Source: Saccharicrinis sp. UBA6048
GTDB lineage: Bacteria; Bacteroidota; Bacteroidia; Bacteroidales; Marinilabiliaceae
NCBI GenBank assembly: GCA_002429115.1
Contig: DIYS01000016.1
Coordinates: 1 to 28,270, forward strand
Direction: 5' to 3'
DNA length: 28,270 bases
The position numbers were made by a program, and so were the translations under genes. Within the stretch, counting starts at the first letter, position 1, and the number at the start of each line of letters is the position of its first letter. The notes beneath the pieces were generated by a model. The model was not told the origin of the DNA. It ran no database searches and saw nothing but the letters and a program-made list of their open reading frames with translations. This document shows, piece after piece, positions 7,318 through 15,200 of the stretch.

Positions 7318-8961
7318 CTATAAATCCAGCATCAGCTCATCAATAGATGTATCTTCTTCTGCTAGCTTTTTATTGATGCGGTGTTTCGTTACTTTCACTG
7401 TGGTTGGACTTACTTTTCTGATATTGGCTATCTCTTTTGTCGACAATTTCAGCTTGATGTAACCCATAATTTCTATCTCACTCTTGGTTAGTTTAGGGAA
7501 CCGTTCCTTCAGTTTTTCTTCAAATTCAGAGTTGACCTGATCAATGTTTTCCTGTAACTGACTTCTTTTTTCGTCAGCATCAAATTGAATATTCAGATCA
7601 GCAATAAAACTGCCCAATTGCCTTTTAACAGTTTCCCCTTGGCTTTTATGGATATTTTTAAGTTTATCAATTAATTCAGCTTTAAAGGATTGCCTCAAAC
7701 GATTGTCGATAATCACACGCGATAAATCATTCTTTTTGTGTGTCAGGCTAAACTCCAGATAATCCTTCTCTTTTTGAAGTGTTCTGTATCTGTCCGTCAG
7801 TGCAAAGGCCAAAAGCAAAACCTCGCACAAGACGCCAATGACATAAAAGTTATTGGTGAAACCATTGTTTGGAAGTACACCGGTGTACATGAGTGTCATC
7901 GCCATCAGACCAAGCAATGAGCATATCCAACCTGCTAAATAATACCTGGCATGCACATTCCCCTTTTTTAGCGCCATAACACCTGCATAAATAGCAATAA
8001 TCGAAAAAGAGAAATTTGCATAAACTACTGATTCGTGATGGATCTGTTTGCCGTATAATCTCAGGATGCTAACGATTGTGGCTGAAATAAAAGAGGCCAG
8101 CGATGAAGCAATCATTAAATAATAACTGACTTTGTGGCTCTTTCTCAAATCCAGAAAGCGTATACTGAAGTTGGAACTGGCAATAACGTAAATGACGGTT
8201 GGCCATGCTACAATATAAGGCGACCAGTGCGTAAGACCATCGGGAAGATTGAAGGAGAAATAACCTCTGATAGCGAGAACGGCAAGTCCGGTAGCAATAT
8301 TAGCCAGTATGTAGTGGAAGTACACATTGTCTTTTACTCTTAGTCCGATAAAAAAGTTGAAGATGGTAATGATTAGAAGACCACCTACGAACAGGCTAAG
8401 AATACTCGCTTCTCTTAAGTCGCCCTTAGTCAACACCTCCTTATTAACGATTGAAATATCAAACTGACGACTGTATGAACTAATTACCTTAAGATAAAAA
8501 ACAGTAGTGTTTTTTGAAGCTAAGGTGACCGGAAAACAGCTGTTGTAACTATTGAAGGCTCGTTCGTCTGGAGAAATATGGGCACCTGTTCGAATGCTAT
8601 CCCATTGCGCCTCCTTATTAATGTATAAAGTAATAGAGTCCAGTAAGTATTTACTTAAGTGCACTATTCTGTTGGCATCACTATCGTTGGGGTTGTATAC
8701 ACTGAATTTAAACCAATCAACCGCGTTGTTGTAGCCAATGTTGATGGTGCTGTAATCATTCTTTTCAAACGACATTGATTGAATTTGCTCAATTGTTAGC
8801 TTACTTTCAGAGTCGTGGAATAATTCAACTTCACTGCTGATTGTTTGTTTTTCTTCATCCGTTAATACAATGGTTCCTTGTCCTAAGGCGGAGAGACCAA
8901 ATACAAAACTTAGCAAAAAATACAAGTAGAATCCTTTCATTAAATACTTACTATAAATCAC
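7318..8961 (-). CDS. 7TM-DISM receptor with C-terminal LuxR-type helix-turn-helix
   Basis: 547 residues. A signal peptide (to about residue 29, ending SALGQG) is followed by an extracytoplasmic beta domain (about 35-175) of the 7TMR-DISMED2 kind, with YNNAVDWFKFSVYNP and SKYLLDSITLYI segments. Seven hydrophobic helices (about 185-395) form the 7TM-DISM core. A charged coiled-coil-like linker (about 395-480) leads to a LuxR/GerE-type HTH at about 487-540 (KLTKSEIEIMGYIKLKLSTK, then EIANIRKVSPTTVKVTKHRI). No histidine kinase or cyclase domain is present, so the receptor probably binds DNA directly from the membrane. An in-frame ATG at 8938-8940 (MKGFYLYF) would give a tighter signal peptide and is an equally good start. 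It is divergent from two giant surface-protein genes. Confidence 0.85.
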   Translation of the reverse strand: MIYSKYLMKGFYLYFLLSFVFGLSALGQGTIVLTDEEKQTISSEVELFHDSESKLTIEQIQSMSFEKNDYSTINIGYNNAVDWFKFSVYNPNDSDANRIVHLSKYLLDSITLYINKEAQWDSIRTGAHISPDERAFNSYNSCFPVTLASKNTTVFYLKVISSYSRQFDISIVNKEVLTKGDLREASILSLFVGGLLIITIFNFFIGLRVKDNVYFHYILANIATGLAVLAIRGYFSFNLPDGLTHWSPYIVAWPTVIYVIASSNFSIRFLDLRKSHKVSYYLMIASSLASFISATIVSILRLYGKQIHHESVVYANFSFSIIAIYAGVMALKKGNVHARYYLAGWICSLLGLMAMTLMYTGVLPNNGFTNNFYVIGVLCEVLLLAFALTDRYRTLQKEKDYLEFSLTHKKNDLSRVIIDNRLRQSFKAELIDKLKNIHKSQGETVKRQLGSFIADLNIQFDADEKRSQLQENIDQVNSEFEEKLKERFPKLTKSEIEIMGYIKLKLSTKEIANIRKVSPTTVKVTKHRINKKLAEEDTSIDELMLDL

Positions 8962-9086
8962 AATTTCACCCCGGAGATGTTGTTGCTGGTTTACTCAGAA
9001 TATTACTCTTAAAGCACGCAAAGGTTATAAAAAAAATAGAAATCCCTAATAGAGACAAGTATAATCCGATCGAAAAAAAACAAATA

Positions 9087-9115
9087 CAAACCTATTTTAT
9101 CAACCAAGGGTTCAA
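9087..9115 (-). promoter_or_regulatory. probable promoter of the 7TM-LuxR gene
   Basis: On the minus strand TTG (complement of 9113-9115), 18 bases, TAGGTTTG (complement of 9087-9094). The -7 element is exact; the spacing is one base short of the usual 19-21. The predicted leader is about 120-140 bases. Confidence 0.45.
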
Positions 9116-9156
9116 TTCTCTATTTGATTCTATGACATGTATTTAGTAAACTATGT

Positions 9157-9210
9157 AACCTTTTGAAACTCCTCTTAAACCTTTTGCAACGTCTATTTTG
9201 TCACAAAAGG
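9157..9210. promoter_or_regulatory. direct repeat pair plus inverted half-site upstream of the adhesin
   Basis: AACCTTTTGNAAC occurs at 9157-9169 and again at 9178-9190, exactly 21 bp apart (two helical turns). The complement of its core, CAAAAGG, is at 9204-9210, also within a short palindrome TTTTGTCACAAAA (9196-9208). The array sits 40-95 bases before the adhesin start codon. A binding site for the neighbouring LuxR-type receptor is the obvious candidate, but this is inferred from position. Confidence 0.45.
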
Positions 9211-9250
9211 AATATCCTATTCGTAACCTCGCCCAACGAAAAAAAATCAT

Positions 9251-12238
9251 ATGAGGGGAACATTTATATTTTTTAGTTTAATACTTCTATTCGCTCAAGG
9301 GCTAAGAGCGCAAACGGGCGAATATAAAGCTGGAGATGGTGCATTGGAAAACAGAACATCTGGAGATTACAATACCGTGGTTGGTGATTCTGCTGCGTAT
9401 TATACCACTAGCAGAAGTTACGGTTCATTCTTTGGCTACCAGGCAGGTTATAATAATAATAGTAACGAATCCTTCTTTTTCGGATATCAGGCAGGTTATT
9501 ATAATTCTACTGGTATAGACAATACTTTTCTAGGTTTTAGAACAGGCTTTTATAATACAACAGGAGATGATAATTCCTACTTTGGTAATGGCGCCGGATT
9601 TAACAGCACCACCGGTGATGATAATACTTTTATCGGTGCTGAAGCAGGTTTAAGAGCAACAGAAGGAGATGATAATACTTTTATAGGTAATGCAGCCGGA
9701 GGAAGTTCTTCTTCCATCTATACTAATAGTACTGAAACAAGTAATCCAATGACTGGTTCCGATAATACCGCTGTTGGAGCTTCAGCGGGTTATAGTTTAA
9801 CGACCGGTTATAGAAATACCTTGCTTGGAGCAGAAGCAGGATATGATTTAACCACAGGCCATCATAACACCTGCATTGGAGATTCGGCCGGTATAGATAT
9901 TGATGAAGGTTATTACAATGTGATGATAGGACAGGGGGCGGGCGCTTGCACAGAAGAAGCCGATGGTAGCACCTTTGTCGGCGCACAGGCTGGTTGGGAC
10001 AACAACAGAACAAATGGTACTGATAATGCCAATTACAATACAGCATTGGGTTATAGAGCCGGCTATACAAATAGAGAGGGGTCAGGAAACGTACTGTTGG
10101 GAGCTTTTGCCGATTTTGAAGGATTAGGTAATAGCTCCAACAATAGATATAATGTAGCTATTGGATACAATACCGTTGTTGGTAAAACAGGTGCTTCCAC
10201 CAGTAATGGAGCGGATGGTGTTATTATATTAGGAGCCAATACCTATGTGAACAGAGATTATGGAATCGCCATTGGCTACGAAAATTCAAATGAAGGAAAC
10301 AGAAGCATAAGTATAGGTTACAATCTGGATATTGCTGATGGAGATGATGGTGTTACTGCACTTGGTTATAGTGGTAAGGTGAGCGGTGATTATGTGACTT
10401 TACTGGGTTCGCAGGCTACGGCCTCTCACCAAGCTACAGTAATTGGAGCAGGGGCAATAGGTGATACAGCAAGTATTGTAATTGGCTCCTCGTCAGTGGC
10501 TTCTGATTATTCTTTGGCTATTGGTAATATGGCAGAGGCCAATGAGCAATATTCGGCAGCCATTGGATATAAGGCAACGGTTAATCAGTCCAACAGTTTT
10601 GTGATTGGAGGATTAAACAGTACTGAGCGAATGACACTTGCAATTGGCACCGATGCACCTAACCTGAATGCCAGTATTGACCTTTCGGAGAGTGATAAAG
10701 GCTTTTTGATTAATCGCTTATCAGACACAGATTTGACAAGCTTCGAGAGTGCCTTGACGAATACAGATAAAGGCATGATGGTATATGACAGTACCTCCAA
10801 TCGATTAAAAATATGGGACGGTGTAAACTGGGCAATTTCAGGTGCACAGAATTTGAGTTTGATAGCCAATACACTTTCTATTTCGGATGGAAACTCGGTT
10901 GATCTATCTGATTATTTAGATAACACCGATGCACAAACACTGACACTGTTGGATAATACACTTTCTGTATCCAATGGTAATTCAATTGATTTATCAGCTT
11001 ATCTGGATAATACCGACAACCAAGAATTAAGCATTGCAGATAATGTACTAAGCATTTTCGGTGGAATAAATACAGTGGATCTATCAGCATATTTAGATAA
11101 TACGGATGCACAGGATATTTCCTTTACCGGCACAAATCTATCTATTGAAAACGGTAGTACGATTGATCTTTCAACTTTACAGGATGGTACAGGTACTGAT
11201 GATCAAACGCTTGCTTTATCCGGTTCTTCACTAAGCATTGAAGATGGCAATTCGGTTGACCTATCCACTCTTCAGGATGGTTATGAGGCTAATACCGATG
11301 ATCAAACAATTTCTTTATCGGGAACATCACTAAGTATTGAAGATGGAAACACCGTTGACTTATCAACTTTAAAGGATGGCTATGAAGCTAATACGGATGA
11401 ACAAACACTAAGTTTGACAGGAACCAATCTGACAATATCCGGTGGAAATACCATTGATGTCAGTGCATTGCAAGATGGTTTTGAAGCGAATACCGACAGA
11501 CAAGGACTTTATATGGACGATGATCATTTTCTGGGTATTGATAATTCTGATTTCGGGGTCTACCTGACAGAATATATGGACAACACCGATGAGCAGCAAC
11601 TATCTCTATCCGGAAGTACTTTATCAATTGACAACGGTAATAGCATTAATCTTTCATCGTTACAAGATGGAACTGGAACTGATGACCAAACTCTTTCTTT
11701 ATCAGGCACAACCTTAAGTGTTGAAAATGGCAACACAGTCGACTTGTCAGCTATTCAAGACGGTTATGAGGCCAATACAGATGAGCAAACCTTATCAGTC
11801 AGTGGTACATCATTAAGCATTTCAGGAGGTAATACAGTGGATTTGTCTGAAATATTAATAGATCAACAAACACAAATTGAAGAGTTGGAAGACAGAGTGG
11901 CAGCATTGGAAGCTCAAATGAGCAGTGTTTTGGAAACATTAGGTTTAGCTACACAATCTCAAATGAAATCAGCTGTTAGCAAATCTGAACTGTTTCAGAA
12001 TACACCCAATCCTGTCAGTGGATTAACCACCATCAGCTATTACCTGACACAGCAAAACGCCGGTGCACATGTCAGCATTTATACCCTAAACGGAACCGAA
12101 ATAGAACGCTTTGACGACCTGGCAACAGGAGATGGTGAAGTACAATGCAATACATCCGCATATATGTCAGGTACATACCTCTATTCATTGTTTGTGAACA
12201 ATGACTTAGTTGATACCAAACGGATGGTGGTGAAGTAA
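9251..12238 (+). CDS. giant surface adhesin: YadA-head-like repeats, tandem beta-repeats, T9SS sorting domain
   Basis: 995 residues. The signal peptide ends near LRAQ (residue 21). Residues about 27-470 are left-handed beta-roll repeats with the YadA-head signature (NTFIG-x-AG / NTAVGASAGYSLTTG). Residues about 485-530 form a GFLINRL...MMVYDSTSNRLKIWDGVNW neck-like module common in phage-fibre and Bacteroidota surface proteins. Residues 533-871 hold eleven repeats of 29-33 residues (QTLSLSGTSLSIEDGNTVDL type), then a short coiled coil (about 872-903) and a C-terminal T9SS type A sorting domain (about 910-995, NTPNPVSGLTTI ... VDTKRMVVK). A trimeric autotransporter anchor and a peptidase S74 chaperone are both absent; export and attachment should go through T9SS. 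The next gene starts only 31 bases downstream and is likely co-transcribed. Confidence 0.85.
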   Translation: MRGTFIFFSLILLFAQGLRAQTGEYKAGDGALENRTSGDYNTVVGDSAAYYTTSRSYGSFFGYQAGYNNNSNESFFFGYQAGYYNSTGIDNTFLGFRTGFYNTTGDDNSYFGNGAGFNSTTGDDNTFIGAEAGLRATEGDDNTFIGNAAGGSSSSIYTNSTETSNPMTGSDNTAVGASAGYSLTTGYRNTLLGAEAGYDLTTGHHNTCIGDSAGIDIDEGYYNVMIGQGAGACTEEADGSTFVGAQAGWDNNRTNGTDNANYNTALGYRAGYTNREGSGNVLLGAFADFEGLGNSSNNRYNVAIGYNTVVGKTGASTSNGADGVIILGANTYVNRDYGIAIGYENSNEGNRSISIGYNLDIADGDDGVTALGYSGKVSGDYVTLLGSQATASHQATVIGAGAIGDTASIVIGSSSVASDYSLAIGNMAEANEQYSAAIGYKATVNQSNSFVIGGLNSTERMTLAIGTDAPNLNASIDLSESDKGFLINRLSDTDLTSFESALTNTDKGMMVYDSTSNRLKIWDGVNWAISGAQNLSLIANTLSISDGNSVDLSDYLDNTDAQTLTLLDNTLSVSNGNSIDLSAYLDNTDNQELSIADNVLSIFGGINTVDLSAYLDNTDAQDISFTGTNLSIENGSTIDLSTLQDGTGTDDQTLALSGSSLSIEDGNSVDLSTLQDGYEANTDDQTISLSGTSLSIEDGNTVDLSTLKDGYEANTDEQTLSLTGTNLTISGGNTIDVSALQDGFEANTDRQGLYMDDDHFLGIDNSDFGVYLTEYMDNTDEQQLSLSGSTLSIDNGNSINLSSLQDGTGTDDQTLSLSGTTLSVENGNTVDLSAIQDGYEANTDEQTLSVSGTSLSISGGNTVDLSEILIDQQTQIEELEDRVAALEAQMSSVLETLGLATQSQMKSAVSKSELFQNTPNPVSGLTTISYYLTQQNAGAHVSIYTLNGTEIERFDDLATGDGEVQCNTSAYMSGTYLYSLFVNNDLVDTKRMVVK
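10847..11863 (+). repeat. eleven tandem coding repeats of 87-99 bp
   Basis: Codes for residues Q533-D871 of the adhesin. Ten copies follow Q-x-L-S-x-S-G-x-x-L-S-I-x-x-G-N-x-x-D-L-S; copy 8 (about 11495-11588) is strongly diverged (QGLYMDDDHFLGIDN) but keeps the NTDEQ junction. Copies 1-3 end LDNTD, later ones end QDGTGTDD or QDGYEANTD, showing at least two rounds of duplication. Confidence 0.85.
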
Positions 12239-12269
12239 GCCATTAGAACAGGTCTTGAATCAGAATTAT

Positions 12270-15200
12270 ATGAAACAAATCTATAATCGAAATAAGATGA
12301 ATAAAGTAAGAGCCAGTATTGCACTGCTTGTATTATTGATGGCAACATCCATAACAGCACAAAACGAATTTATCACCACTTGGGAAACAGATAATTCAGG
12401 AACTTCCGGTGATACTGAAATCACAATTCCAACACACTCGGCTTACGCCTATAATTACGACGTAGATTGGAACAACGATGGAATTTTTGATGAGTTTGGG
12501 ATAGTCGGCAGTACTACGCATGATTTCAAAACTGTTGGTACCTATACCATCCGAATAAAAGGAACATTTCCTGCTATATATTTTAATAATAACGGTGATA
12601 AAGAAAAGCTAGTTGAAATTAACCAGTGGGGTAATATAAGCTGGCAAAGTTTCAACAGAGCATTTTTCGGCTGCTCTAATTTAGCAGTTGTAGCAACAGA
12701 TGCCCCTGATTTATCAAACGTAAGCGATTTATCATTAGCTTTCTTAGCTTGCGATCTTTCAAGTGGTGATTTTTCGAACTGGGATGTTAGTAGTGTAACT
12801 GACATGAGTGGAATATTTGTTAGTGCAGCCGTTCCTGCTGGTATTGGCGAGTGGAATGTGGGCAATGTTACTAATATGAGCGAAATGTTTTCAAGTGCAT
12901 CTTTCATTAGTCAGGATCTCTCCAGGTGGAGTGTAAGTAAGGTGACCACCTTCGAAGGCATGTTTTCTGATACCGATGATTACATGGGCGATATCAGTCA
13001 GTGGGACGTAAGCTCGGGTGAGGAGTTTGCAGGTATGTTTGAATCAGCAACCTTATTCGATCAGGATTTGAGCAACTGGGATATGAGCAAGGCAACTGAT
13101 CTGAGGTGGATGTTTAATGACGCCGGATTATCAACTGCCAATTATGATGCTACGCTAAAGGGCTGGGCACAGCAAACATTAAATAGCAATCTTAGTTTAG
13201 GTGCAACAGGTATTAGCTGTTGCCAATCTAAATCGTGGCACGATATACTAACAGGAACATATGGCTGGACCATTAGCGATAATGGACAATCGTGCCAGGC
13301 AACAGACTATTTTATCACCACCTGGGATACTTTTAATGATGGAACAACCAATACTACTTCCATTCGCATTCCTACCAGTGATATGTATAGCTACAATTTT
13401 GATGTAGATTGGGAAAATGACGGTGTGTTCGACGACTTTGGCGTTACCACAAGCATTACCCATGATTATTTAAGTGCAGATGAATATCAGGTAGCCATAC
13501 GTGGTAACTTTCCTGCCATAGCTTTTAACGGAGAGGGCGATTGCGAAAAGTTGGTAAGCATTGATCAATGGGGAACCATTGAATGGGAAGATATGCACAA
13601 AGCTTTTGACGGCTGCGTCAACCTGTATTTAAATGCAACAGATGCTCCTGATTTATCGGCCGTAAGTGATATGTCGTACATGTTTTATGATTGCACTGTT
13701 TTTAATGGAGACATTAACCACTGGGATGTGAGCAACATCGCTTTGTTTTATAATACATTCGGAAATGCAACAGCTTTTAATCAGGATATATCCTCTTGGA
13801 ATGTTGAAAGTGCAGAAGATATGTCTTCCATGTTTTATGCTGCCGAGTCATTTAATCAGGACATTTCAGACTGGAAGGTTGATAATGTTACAGACATGAC
13901 AAACATGTTTTACAGAGCCAGAGCTTTTAATCAGGATATTAATGCATGGAATGTAGGCAAGGTAACAGAAATGGCAGGCATGTTTCGCGAAGCTGATGAA
14001 TTTAACGGCGACATAAGCTCTTGGGATGTAAGTAATGTTACCACTATGGAAAGTATGTTTCGTAATGCAGGAGCATTTAATGCTGATATTAGTAAGTGGA
14101 ATGTTAGTAAGCTAAACACTATGGCAAGTATGTTCTTTACTGCGAGCAGTTTTAATCAAGATATTGGCCATTGGAATACAAGTTCTGTAAGCAACTTAGG
14201 CAAATGTTTTACGGTAGCCAGCTCCTTTAATCAAGACTTAAGCAAGTGGGATGTAAGCAAGGTAAGCTCTATGAGTAATATGTTTGATGGAACCGCATTA
14301 TCAACAGCCAACTACGATAAGCTACTACAGGGCTGGAGTGAGCAGGCTGTAAAGTCAAATATAATATTCGGTGCGATGGGTAAAAAGTATTGCCATTCTG
14401 CATTGTACAGAGAAAAATTAGTTGCAGATATGGGTTGGACCATTACCGATGGTGGTCTTGATGAAGATGAGGCTAATTATTTTGTCACCACATGGCTTAC
14501 TGATAATGCAGGAACTTCGGCTGATACCGAAATTACAATACCAACTAATCCTTCTTTTACCTATAATTACGATGTGGATTGGGATGGCGATGGTGAATTT
14601 GATGACTTAAATGTTTCTGAGAATATTACGCACAATTATGGTGTTGCGGGTACTTATAAAATTCGAATCAGAGGCATCTTCCCTGGCATGTATTTCAATA
14701 ATGGTGGCGACAAAGAGAAACTCATCTCCATAGATCAGTGGGGAACCATCTGGTGGGAAACAATGGAAAGTGCTTTTAACGGATGTACCAATATGACTTG
14801 TCTGGCTTCTGACGTGCTAGATGTTTCATGCGTAAGCAACATAGACAATGCCTTCTTGTCCGCTTCATTATTTGATGTAAATCCGGGTGCATGGGAAGTC
14901 TCCAATCTGACATCTGCACAAGATGCTTTTAAAGGTACCGCCTTAAGCCACCATAATTACGATAACCTCTTAAGCGGATGGGCTTCACAAACAGTTCATA
15001 CCGGTGTATCGTTGGGAACCATTAACAATACCTACTGCATGGGAACTTATGGACACGATGTGTTGACCGGAACTTACGGTTGGACCATTAACGACCTTGG
15101 ATCATCATGTGATGAGGCCAACTACTTTATTACAACATGGCAAACGGATAATGCCGGTACCTCTAACGAATCATCCATTACAATTCCATGTAACAGCAAC

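Larger units (their letters stand above)
8962..9250. other. divergent intergenic region with repeats and promoter
   Basis: 289 bases between the receptor gene and the adhesin gene. It carries a minus-strand promoter (9087-9115) and a repeat cluster close to the adhesin start (9157-9210), listed separately. An AT-rich stretch with runs of A lies at 9027-9090. No gene is supported. Confidence 0.5.

Noticed and set aside
9194..9200. TATTTTG as the -7 element of the adhesin promoter
   Set aside because: It is one base shorter than TAnnTTTG, and no TTG occurs 19-21 bases upstream; a real promoter may still exist in this region.
9723..11111. Minus-strand open frames (9723-10070, 10585-10869, 10878-11111) opposite the adhesin
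   Set aside because: They are antisense to the repeat-rich adhesin gene, have skewed composition (Y, N, L, C rich) and no recognisable domain; they arise from codon use on the other strand.
10847..11863. Regular repeats that could suggest a CRISPR array
   Set aside because: Units are 87-99 bp, diverged, and in frame with a long protein; there are no short identical repeats with unique spacers and no cas genes.
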